Position numbers and translations under genes: made by a program. From the NCBI GenBank assembly GCA_013396755.1, contig VWZF01003023.1, positions 93,926-157,925 on the forward strand: a stretch of 64,000 bases of DNA. The letters run 5' to 3'. This DNA comes from Sclerurus mexicanus. Its lineage: Eukaryota > Chordata > Aves > Passeriformes > Furnariidae. How positions within the stretch are numbered: the stretch's first letter is position 1; the number at the start of each line of letters is the position of its first letter. This document shows positions 38,778 through 49,545 of the stretch, one piece after another. The notes beneath the pieces are model-generated. The model saw only the letters and a program-made list of their open reading frames with translations. It was not told the origin of the DNA and searched no databases.

Positions 38778-39670
38778 AGTGGTGTTTTGATGACACCTGA
38801 AGGTGTAACTTTACAAGCTGATTATTTGTATCTTCATGAGAGGGGGAGGTTCCATCCCGTGAGGCAGATGAGACTGGCTTAGCGGACAAACGACCTGATG
38901 AGGAAGAAGTGGTGGAAGCCTCAAGGAAAGTCTTTTTTCCTTCATTCAAGAGGTCAGAAGGTATGTGACATGGGATTCAGGAACAATTTGAAGATGAGAG
39001 TGATTATTAAGGAAGTGGAGACAAGTAGACTGCACAGTGGGTGATCAGGCCAGCCTCATAGTTAAGGGTAATAAACCAAACAGCCATGACTTGTAATCTC
39101 TAGAGTTAGTGACCTGTTGAACACTTACTAGTTCAGGGAGTTTACCTCCCAGTTAATTTTCTGAGTGGGCACCTGCAGCCAGCACAGCACTACAATGAAG
39201 GCTATCTCCTGGAATGAGAGAGGTAAAGGGAGATGCCAGGTTGCAGTTAGAAATGAACACTGGGAACTGACAGAGCTTTGTCCCAATTCCCATCACTTCC
39301 TCTAAGAAAACCCTACCAATGAAGACATTAAGAAGGGTCTGCAAAATAAGCCATAGAAACAGACATATTAATTTTAAATGTAATTAAACAGGTCTGTTTT
39401 TAGAGATGTATTTTAATCATGTCAGACAATATTTTCCATCAGCAAATCCTGAAGCAGTCTGCAGTAGGATTAAGTGGCATTATCCATTTAACAGACATGG
39501 AAGCAGAGACAATGGGAAGAGGAGCAGCTTGCCTGCATTTGCACCACAGCCTAACAGTAGAGTAAGGTATGGACTGCAACCCTCTTCAATGTCTTACCTA
39601 CCAAAGAATATTACAGTCTTGCAGATACACTGCCAGCCATCTTAGCACCACAAATAAAGCTGTAGTGGAT

Positions 39671-39702
39671 TAAAAACAACCCCAACCCCAAACCAACAAA
39701 CT
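39671..39702. repeat. Short A/C-rich low-complexity tract
   Basis: ACAACCCCAACCCCAAACCAACAAAC-like composition on the plus strand, with no T or G over about 30 bp. Confidence 0.75.
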
Positions 39703-42700
39703 AACAGTTTGCACTAAGACAGAAAGAACTGCAATTTAGAGAAAGATCAGCTCATCTGAAACACTCAAGACACTAACATAACCTCCTAAGTATATAGCTC
39801 TTTTACAAACAATAGGAATGAACTATGCTCTTTAGTTGTGGTAACACTAGTGTAGTGGTAGTAAACCTCTCTCTTCACATGTACCACTCTTCAAGTGTCA
39901 GAGACAAAAGCAATCACAGTTCTGCATTGAAACGTTTGCTTTTAGATGTCACAGATAAAATACGCAAACTCTGAACTGATCAGCTCAAAATTAAATACTC
40001 TGCAACAAACAGATGCTACAAAAAACAGAGCTACGCAGTGGAAAGCTGGCTGGCTGATGGAGAGCACATCCACCCCCACTGATGTTATGACTTCCTCCTC
40101 TGCAGGAACTCCATCACAACACCAACTGCCTCATTAAAAAAGTGAAACTTTGGAGCACGTTCAACTATTTATTAAAACAGAGCAGTGCGTTCACATTTTT
40201 CCATTGCTGTTATTGTTATTTTACACAGGACCATGAGGCATCAGGAAATAGATGTTTACAGATAAAATTCTCATGACTGCCCGGAGAAGCAGTTGAGAGC
40301 CTGAGCCTTCACCTACGACCACCATAAGTATTTCTGAGATTCAAACCCACTTTGTGAGGGCTACTCACAAAAAAAAGAAAAAAATTCCATACCAGCTAGA
40401 TCCCAGGACTTACATAACACACACACAGTGCAATAAAAACAAGCAGACTACAGTGGAGGACATTGAACTGTAGCTGGAGAGAGTTTTGTAAAACCCTGCT
40501 GTGGGCTCTCCTGGTCCAGCACAACACCCAGCTTCTCTGAAGTCTGACCAGCAGCCTTGCCTCAGGAACCATTTTTATACTGAAATAGGGAGCAAGGCTG
40601 CTTGCACTGAAGCCTGCCAGCAAGTCTTAGGAACTGGCTCTCTCCCTTTAATCAGCACACCAGTAATCACCCTCACAGCACCCAGCCCTGGGCTCTTAAC
40701 AGTCTCACCCACACAACCATGTGTGGAAACTGTCCATGTAGAAGAAAACGAGTATGACGGTTTCTTTTTGTGCTTCTTTTACTGCATAAATTTAATACCA
40801 TAGGGAGCTTTATTTTTTGAGAGATCAAAGGCTTCCATTTTAATAAAAACTTTGCCATGTATAAAAAAAATTTATCCTTTTTTTAAGAAGTTATTAACAA
40901 TGATACCATCTGCTCCTAAAGTATGTATGACACCAATCACACTTCAATCACGTGCAAGCAGCTGTGTTCACAATACGCATGGTGAGACCAACTGCTCTTA
41001 GGTTCTACTACGAAGTGTACAGCAGCACTAGATAAATCACTTCCACACAGGCTGTATTTTCCCCAGCATTACTAAAACTGTGGGCTATCACAGCAGGTAG
41101 AGCTTTGAATTGTTCTGAGGCATAAATTAGTCCTGATTTTTAACTTACTTATTGCATACAAGATTTTCTTCAGCAATCAGACTTGGTAACAGGTGACTAG
41201 ATTCATACATTTAAAAGAATAAAAAAGAGTCACACTTAAATGCAAAGATTTTAAACTCTTCTCTGGTAACACATTGTCAACAGCACATCAAATATGACAG
41301 GCCCTTGTGAAAAACAGAGCTTCCTCAGGATTGGGATGCTTTCTTTGGAAAGTTCAGAATTATTAGCCTTCACTTATAAACAGGAAACTGAAACATGGCG
41401 AGGTTACAGAGGGTGACAGAACCCAAGTGAGACTGTGGCGGAGCTCAGAAGCAAGGCCAGACTTCGTGTCCTAGCTGTGTGCTCCCAGTGCTAGGCATGC
41501 TTTTTGCACTGCTGCTTGTGGAGGAATCGAGAACAGGCAGTTTCACTAGGGGTCAGCTGGCTCTCTGGGCACAGAAAGGCAGGAAAACAGAGCACAGAAG
41601 CAGTTTTCTGTATGATTGTTTTGCCATGTTTCAGCTACAAAATAGGAGAAGTCACTTATAAATTGTTTTCCAAGTGTGCTTAACTCTGTATGAGAAGGCA
41701 TAGTAAACATATTAAAGAGGGCTTTGGTTAAGGAGATCTGTAATGACTAAGTTACACCTACTTTACAAGCATTTTTACAAGTAGCTTTCCACTATTCTGA
41801 TCTTCTTATTTTCTCGGTGAAATTGGTATAGACAAGTCTCCCAAGCAGAGATCCATGGTGAAATGAATGCATCTAGAGTTCTACCATCTGGTTTCAGAAA
41901 CATTAAGAACATGGATATAGGATAGCAAGTTTTTTCTACTGTTATCGTAACCAAAGCAAGAAGTATCTAGAATTTCTCTTGTATTTAATGACTTAAAATT
42001 GTGTACACTTAGACAGGAATAGCCAGTTCGAGTCTCATAAAACTCCTACAGCACACAGATAGCAGCTGTAAAGTCTCATGCAGCAATTTAACACCAGATA
42101 ACAGCTTTTCAGCTTCACGCCATGAGCAGTCACAGGTTTGAATCCCTTATAACACAGTGTATTTCTGTAATGTTTGATCCAAATTTACCCCACTGTATTC
42201 TGATTAAGCTTCCTGTTATACCCTCTGGATATGAATTAGAACCAATACATATATTCAAACTACATGTTATTTAAGTGTCATTTAAACCATGATTTGTTAT
42301 CTACAATGTTTTCATATACATTTTCACCTTCTCTCTCACTTGTAAAATACAGATTGTCTTTCTCTATTTGCTTCACTAGTGTACATTTAAAAAGTCAGGC
42401 AATTAATAGCCTAAATAACACTGTAAGTGAGAACTAGCTCATTAAAATGCAGTATGATGATTTTTCTCTGACAATGAAAAATGGCTTTTAAACATTTCTA
42501 AGAGTCAGCAAGCCCTCTGTCAAAAGCTGGCTACTAGACATTGACAGAAAAGGGCTTGAAGTAATCAATTTTAACAGGATTGATTTCAAAAGCCTTAATT
42601 CATATATCTCTATTGTTTGGGTAATAAAATATGACTATTAGATCCCAATGAAAATTCTGCATACTGCATACCATAGTTATCACCTCCTGTAGGAATGAAC

Positions 42701-45700
42701 CATGGGATCTGTGAGGATAATCTGCAGGGCTACAGGCTACTATTGATCCCTCTGCTTAGCCAGCATTGGTAACAAAGGCACTTGCAGGTAAGACAAAAGT
42801 TATCACACTACCTCAAATGTCAGCAGGGGATGGACGATGCTTCACACCTCCCTCAACTCAGCTGCAAGTCATGACCTTCTCCAGCCATCCCAGCACCTAC
42901 ATGAAAGCAGGAGAAACAGACAAGAGATGAGTTCTGAAACAGCAAAGGTGACCTGTGGTGGGAGGGCAGCATACCAAAATCCAAATGGGTGTCCTGGCAC
43001 TGCTGTCCCTCAGGGAAGGACCGGCGGGGCAGCCTGCCTGGCAGCACCTGGGCTTCTCACTCAAACAGCAGAGGTGGCCTGGAAACCCGTGTCACTGAAG
43101 GCTTGCCAAGCCACAGCACCCTGTGGTAACCTTGACATTAAAATGCATGAACACGGATTTAAATGGCAAAGAGACCTCAGGATGACTGATCCACGCTCAT
43201 TCTTAGCACGCATTCCTGGTGAACATCAGCTGCACTGGAAGTAATCTCTGAACCACCAGGAGGATGAGTAGTATCTCACTACTACTACTTTAGACAAAAA
43301 ATTACAGTGTAGTAACTTTAGTAATTTTAAGAAATAACATTTCTTTTTTTCTCTAAAAGGACAGTGTCTAGTCTCAGCAAGATGGCATGGTGTTGAAAAA
43401 AAAGTAGTACGTAATTTGTTATGTTCAGAGTTCCTAAGCACGTTATCACTGCCATGATATTTGGCATAGCAGCAGCACCCAAAATGGTTTTGAATTAGTA
43501 GTACTTCTATGTTTCATAAAAATAACATAAATTCAACACAGAAGCTTACTTCTTCCCAAGGATGCAAGTCAGCAGTCAGTCATGGTGCCCACTATTTGAA
43601 TAATATCATAATAATCTGGTTTCTAGTGGGTGGGACTACTAAAAGAAGACCAGATTTCACAGTATCAGGCTCTTAAAATAACCAGGAAAAAAAAGCAGTC
43701 TGCAAAACCCCACAAATAACACCTAAAGAAATCCTGTGTATATTCAGAGTGAATGCATAGGGCCACACTGCCCCAGCCTTAACAAGCCCTTTTCAAGAAA
43801 AAAGTAACATATTTAAAGAGAGTTTTTCTTGACTAACACTAGCAAAAGAAAGAGCAGCAGGAATCTTTTTGTGCCCACAGAATTGTCTTCCTCCTACATT
43901 CATAGTTTTAATGCATTGATAGATCACTAAATAATAACGAAAAGTAAAATGTGATTGTGAGTGAAAATGGAATCCTTCTCCAGTTCAATGTCACTTCTGT
44001 ATTCATATTAAAAAAAGAAAACAAAACACCCAACTACCAAACGAAAAAATCATTGAACTCAACGGAGAGAAAAATTAAACCGATATTTGAAAAGAACAGA
44101 TGGTATTTTTCAAGGAAAACCAAGAATAATATGTAATATTATTATAAATTATCCTATGTGCATTTAACTGAAGTGAAACCTGTGAGCAGGCGTCCCTCCT
44201 GGTTCACATCATGAAACTAGTAGACTACACAGGTCTGTACATAGTAAGACCCTGTTTGGCCCCATAATATGCACAGCCAAGTGCTATTATCCCAATTTTT
44301 AGAAAGAGCCAGCATATATAATTCCACCAGAGTCTTATGTTCATTTAATTTCTGATTTTCAAATGAACTCTGAATTTCAGAGAATAACTGACCAGTATGG
44401 TCACAGCTCCTTTTTTCCCCAGAGTAAAGGGACAGCTTAGTCTGAAACAGCTATGAAGTCTAAGCCAGCTGTTGACTGAAGTGAGCTACCAAGGACTACT
44501 GACAAATTTCTGTTTCAAAACACTCGATAGGCCATTAGCAAGGGGAAATGACCTTTATACGACAAAGTCAGAATCCTATTACAATAGCACAAAGAAAATT
44601 ATTCCAGTAGTCCTTCCAAAATATTTTGAAATCCTGCTCAACAGCAGAAAAGATCTCTTAGCTACTTTATGGGCAACAAAGAGAAATGTCCTAACTTCTG
44701 ATTACCTGATTGTAGTTAGAACATTCTGTTTCACTTTTGACAGCTGCGACAATGTGCTCCAACCCTTGCCTTTTTTGCTTGAGCAACAGCCACCAGTGGT
44801 GGTTGTGACGACTACATCTGGCTTACAGATATCAACACAATAGTTAAGGGCCATAAATTTTACTTGACACCTAAGGGCCCTAAGTCTCGTTCAACAGCTA
44901 AGGGGTAGTTGAGCATGCACCAAGCAAAATACGTCTGCTATGCAAGTATGACTGTAAATCAATCATCCTACTCCAAAAATAGTGGACAGCCCAAGGCCCA
45001 TCCAGCTCTCCTGCACAGCAGCAGGCTGTGTGCCAGGATGTCCCTTTGAGTAAAGACACCTCTCAAGGCTACTCCTTGAGAATGAGAGATTCCTCACCAT
45101 AAAATATTCTTGGCAAGTGATTAATAGCATGCTAAACTTTGAAATTTTGACATAAAACATTGATTTGTGCACACGTAATCCTTTAGATGTAAACTGTTGA
45201 CCAAGTCTGGGACTAAGTCTGGATCCAACCATAACTGAACTCTCCTCAGAACATTTATAACACAAGGGGGTCCTATCTGAGCCTCAAGACTCAATGGCAG
45301 GGTCTCCTGGACAGTTTTGTCTGACCCCATCCCCTGTGCTTTAAACAACCAAATACACCTTGCCATCCAATATTGTTAAACTGCTTATGCATTTGCCAAA
45401 CGTTGTTAAATCATTCTTCTACATCAATTTCTACTTCTCTCTTGCAAGTGAAGTAACTTCACCTGCAACAGAAGCAAGCAGTGATAGCACAAAAAGTGCC
45501 AGCAGCAACAGCATTTATTTCCAATATTGCAGTTTAGAACAAGGCACAAAAGCACAAAGACAGATACTTGCACTTCGCTTTGACAGGTCATTATGTGTGA
45601 AAAACAGGCACTACTGTATATAGGGTAATGAGCTAGATATTTAAATGATTGAGCAGTCCCTCTTTAAATGGAAAAACTGCAGCTCCAGCAAAAGGAGAAC

Positions 45701-46259
45701 ATAGATTCACATGAATAAACAATACAGGTGAGGCTTTTTTCAGAAACACATATTTTGTCAGAAACATAATTGACTATTGTAACCCATACGGCAAACAAAA
45801 GAATTGCAGCACTGAATTAAGACAGGGCCCATCCAGACTAGTCTGCTTCACAAAATAAGGAATAGACTCAGACTCACCACTTCCTTGATTAGCATGTGAG
45901 GATCTTTGCTCATTATTATCTTCACACTATGTCCTAAACTAATCTATCAAAAAACAATAATCTGCACAAGATGAGATGGATCCAAATGTGCTGAAAGTTC
46001 TTTTGGTCTTCAAAAGAGCATCATAGGAAAGGCCCAGTGCTGAAAAAAAAGTTGGAAAGGCTTTCACCCAGTCACATGTAAAATCTCAATTGAAAAACTG
46101 ATGAAGTGTGAACTAGGTAAGAGGACAGTGAAATGTACTGAAAACTGGCTGAAATGCTTGGCTCAAAGGGTTTCAGTCAGTGGCACAAAGTACAGATGAG
46201 TAACTAGTGATGCAGTGCAACAATAAATGCTGTTTAAATCTTTCCTAACAACCTTTGTC

Positions 46260-46452
46260 ATTGAAGAGATGACAGAACAGTGGAAGAGATTGCTTAGAAA
46301 GATTGTGGAGTCTGGGGCTCCTCAAAACCCAGATGGACATGACTCAGCACAACTGCACTAATGAAATCCCACTCTGAGCAGGAGAGTTGGACTAGATGAT
46401 ATCCAGGGATCCTTTCCAACGTTGATAATTCCATGACTCCACAATTCTGTAT
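46260..46452 (+). mobile_element. CR1 LINE fragment, 3' end
   Basis: Recognisable blocks in order are GATGACAGAACAGTGGAAGA, GATTGTGGAGTCTGGGGCTC, CTCTGAGCAGGAGAGTTGGA, CTAGATGATATCCAGGGATC, CTTTCCAACGTTGATAATTC and a terminal ATTCTGTA. The 5' end is truncated. It sits about 600 bp before a longer CR1 copy in the same orientation but carries its own 3' end, so it is a separate insertion. Confidence 0.9.
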
Positions 46453-47048
46453 ATTTACCTAAGTGAAAAGCTGCAGGCAGCAGTCAAAAAAAGAGGAGGG
46501 TATAAGTGACATGGAACAAAGATGACAAACTCTGGACACCTTGTGACTGCATGGGCCATGGACAAAAAGTGTGTTATTTCCAAACAAACACATGACCTGG
46601 ATTCACAAGTGTAAAGAGATTGTTCAGGAGTCCCACCCTTCCATTATGCTGGGCTACCAGCAGATGCATCAGAGGATCTCTGGCACCTGTGATAAACTAT
46701 TTCCAGAGCATTTGTGGTTCTAAGATTTGGCCTAAGGAACCCTAATCTTTTTTTAAATTCTATTTCTCCTGTATTTTACTTCTTGCCATTTCCACTTAAA
46801 CAACTACTCAATAACTAAATTCAAAGGACAACAGAACATAATTTGTCTGAGATGTATTATTATTGTCTCTGATAAGCACTTTATTAATCTCTCTAGCCTT
46901 CATCAGTTGTGATGTGTGGCACTTGCTGAGAGTTTTCTTCTAAACCTGTTTTGAAAATATTTATCTCAAACAGAAGGAAAAATGGACTTTTCACATGTAT
47001 TCTTAAATCTTCTCCAATCAAGTCATTCCATTCATTTGGTGGCAAGTT

Positions 47049-47699
47049 GAATAAGAGCCAGCAGTGCCCTGGCAGCGAAAAAAGCCAACAGTGTTCTGGA
47101 GTGCATCAAGCACAGCATCACCAGCCAGTCAAGGGAGGTGACTTTCCCGCTCTGCTCTGCAATGGGGTGGCCTCACCTTGAGTCGTGGGTGCAGTTTTGG
47201 GCACCACAACATAAAAATGACATCAGATTGTTAAAGGGTGTCCAGAGGAGGATCATCAAGATGGTGAAAGGCCTTGAGGGCGAGATTCATGAGGAGCATC
47301 CGGGGTCACTTGGCTTGTTGAGCCTGGAGAAGAGGACGCTGAGGAGGGACCTCACAGCACAGTACACCTTCCTCATGGGGGGCAACAGAGAGGGAGGTCC
47401 TGATCTCCTCTCTGTGGTGACCAGTGGCAGCACACAAAGGAGTGGAGTGAAGCTGCACCAAGAGAAGTTCAGGTCTGACATTAGGAAAAGGTTCTTCACA
47501 GAGAGGGTGATCTGTCTCTAGAACACAGGGCTCCCCAGGGAAGTGGTTGTGGCACCAACCTGGTGTCCAAGCAGTGTAGGGACAATGCTTTTTATTATGT
47601 GTTTTGGTCTTAAGCGGTCCTGGCAAGGACCAGAGTCAGACTCAATGAACCTTACGAGTCCTTTCCAACGCAAAATATTCTGTGATTCTCTGATTCTTA
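47049..47699 (+). mobile_element. CR1 LINE, 3' about 650 bp with ORF2 C-terminal remnant
   Basis: This is the longest CR1 copy in the window. It starts within ORF2 (AGCCAGCAGTGCCCTGGCAG, GCATCAAGCACAGCATCACC), passes GTTTTGGGCACCACAACATA, CAGAGGAGGATCATCAAGAT and AGCCTGGAGAAGAGGACGCT, and ends at ATTCTGTGATTCTCTGATTC. A frame at 47,138-47,521 stays open for 127 codons and contains FWAPQ, VQRR, LGLLSLEKR and FRSDIRKRFF, all typical of the CR1 ORF2 C-terminus after the reverse transcriptase. The endonuclease and RT core are absent and the frame ends early, so it cannot be active. Confidence 0.95.
47138..47521 (+). pseudogene. Remnant of CR1 ORF2 C-terminus
   Basis: A 127-codon open stretch inside the CR1 copy. 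The visible motifs (PHLESWVQFWAPQ, VQRRIIK, LLSLEKRTLRRDL, DIRKRFFTERV) place it at the end of the ORF2 protein, downstream of the polymerase domain. The ATG at its start is incidental, since CR1 homology begins before it. The stop at 47,519-47,521 falls where CR1 proteins normally continue for a few dozen residues, so it is truncated at both ends. Confidence 0.88.
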
Positions 47700-49234
47700 G
47701 GTCCAAACTTGTTACCTTCAAACTCTATTTCTCTAATATAATGAGGTTTCATAACCTCAGCTGATACATCGTCCTACAAGAGTGAACTCATTCCTTAAAG
47801 TCTCTCATCAGCTTTCTCCTTTGCACAGGTATTCCCTAAGTTCTTTCAAGGAAACTCTAACAAAACTCATTAGAAACCTTCATCATCATTCACTTTTTCT
47901 TCTGTTCAGAGAGCTAAGGCTTTTAACCTGTTTTTCTCCTTTAACCTTTACACTTGCCTCACCAGCATACTCTGAACAAGGAATCACATTTTAGTTCCAA
48001 ATCAGAGCCTTTTTCACCCCCCCTCAATCTATTCATATCCTTAGGAGCCTAACAATAAATCTTGCGCTTCATGTTTTAAATACTTCACTGAACCACATTT
48101 CTGTTCTCACAGACTTGGCAGTCTTTGCCTCTTTGACATAACAATAACCGGAACATTTTCTTAGCAGCACTAAGCTGAGTAACAACTGATATTTGTTTTG
48201 GCACTCACAGTAGGGATGAAAGATGAATTTATGTTTTCCACTGCATTATGCTTACAAGTGTATATGTGGACAGGATAGCTCATGAGATCTGAACTACAGT
48301 GCAAGGCCAAATATAGGAATTAATACACCTCTTCAGCTTTTTAAAAAAAACCCCACCAGTGTTGTAAAGGATGCAAGTAGGCAAGAAATCCAAACTTTCT
48401 AAGTAGGTAGCAATTTTACTTGACATACAAGATAGCTCTTGTGGTATCCAGAAATTCAGACTGTCTTCCATAAGTGAAATATGTCATTTTCCCAGCTACA
48501 GTTAATGATCTTCTTGGGCTGGAGGAATGTTATGAAGAATAGTTTAGTCAATGTTTATAGACAGTATTTTGAGATCTGGGCAGCTGGAAATCTAGAACTC
48601 TATTAGCTGAAACTGTTGCTGACATATCAGTAACTTAAAAGGAAAAGTTTCTTGATAAATTAACAGGAAAATGTCAAGTACGAGATTAGAAAAAAGATGT
48701 ATTACTGGATTATTGTAGCCATTTCTTGTGTCCACGCTTAAGAGACTAACAAACTTCAAAAGAGCATAGACCTAAAAATGTTGTTTGAAGTCTGGAGCAA
48801 CTTTTATAATCAAGATAACAGCCCCAGTTTATTGAGAGAAATACGTAATGAATTACTGTACCTGATAATAATCCATATGTGGAAGAAGCAATAAACACTG
48901 GATTGCTCTTCTATGAAACATAAGAGATTATGATGAATCGAGAATAGAAGTAAGGAAAAAAAAATCTTTTGTAAGGCTGAAACAAAATGAAAACTGGAAT
49001 TTACCAAAGGCTGAATAATAGTAATAATAATAAAAATCCTTATCACTTCAGCTTGCTTTTCACGTAAACAAATTACTGAGTACAAGTAGCTGGTGACATG
49101 AAAATATGGTGGTGCAGGACTGTCAGACATTATCTGGTACAATCCCACTCTTCACAGCCAGATCAGTTAATTCTTGCTTGACTCTCATCTCTTACTACTG
49201 GATTTTTCTAAAGACCAACAAAGACCTGTGAAGA
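47700..49234. other. Intronic stretch, nothing recognised
   Basis: AT-rich sequence with a short AAT-type microsatellite at 49,014-49,035 and no exon or transposon signature. Confidence 0.6.
49014..49035. repeat. Interrupted AAT microsatellite
   Basis: AATAATAGTAATAATAATAA pattern, about seven units with one G interruption. Confidence 0.85.
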
Positions 49235-49545
49235 TTTTGCAGCCTCGCCAGGCAGTCTATCCCAATGCAGTGCTACCCTTGCCACTAGGAAGGTTACCCT
49301 GATGTGTACCTCAAGTCTCTCTTCATGCATTACATTCCTTTACTCACCCCCCACCCTCATAAGACTATAGAACAGATTATTCCTGCCTTTTTTTTCATAG
49401 TCTTTTACCAACCTGAAGACTGTTATACTTTCTTGCCTCTTCAAATCAAAAAAACCCACTGTTTTTCAACAAGGTTTTCTAGATTATGGATCACTCTCAG
49501 GTACCTACTCTCAACAGACTCTCTCCAGTTAGCCCAAGTCTGAAA
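49235..49545 (-). mobile_element. Ancient CR1/L3-type LINE fragment, 3' part of ORF2
   Basis: The plus strand shows, in order, GGCAGTCTATCCCAATGCAG, CTAGGAAGGTTACCCTGATG, ACTATAGAACAGATTATTCC, TCTTTTACCAACCTGAAGAC, TGTTATACTTTCTTGCCTCT and ACAGACTCTCTCCAGTTAGC. These correspond to the reversed CR1/L3 C-terminal region (an AGGAAGGTTTTCCTAATGTC block and a TTGAAGACTGTTATCATGTC block). The order is intact over about 300 bp despite many substitutions and short gaps. Confidence 0.75.

Larger units (their letters stand above)
29437..46259. other. Intronic stretch upstream of GHR exon 2, almost free of recognised transposons
   Basis: About 16.8 kb with no clear CR1 copy, unlike the flanks. It contains a GC-richer block at about 29,880-30,640, a pyrimidine-rich block at 31,717-32,055, a few microsatellites, and two segments (37,321-37,640 and 42,380-42,620) rich in homeodomain-type core motifs. 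A GC-richer patch at 42,840-43,240 is open on the plus strand but has no CpG cluster or exon signature. Confidence 0.55.

Noticed and set aside
42837..43244. GC-richer patch considered as a GHR first exon or CpG island
   Set aside because: CpG dinucleotides are sparse and no promoter or donor pattern on the minus strand stands out.
44472..44843. 123-codon open frame on the plus strand
   Set aside because: No motif, no codon-usage sign and no flanking splice sites; expected by chance in 64 kb of sequence.
47287..47626. Minus-strand open frames of 70-106 codons over the CR1 copy
   Set aside because: They are antisense shadows of the CR1 ORF2 remnant.
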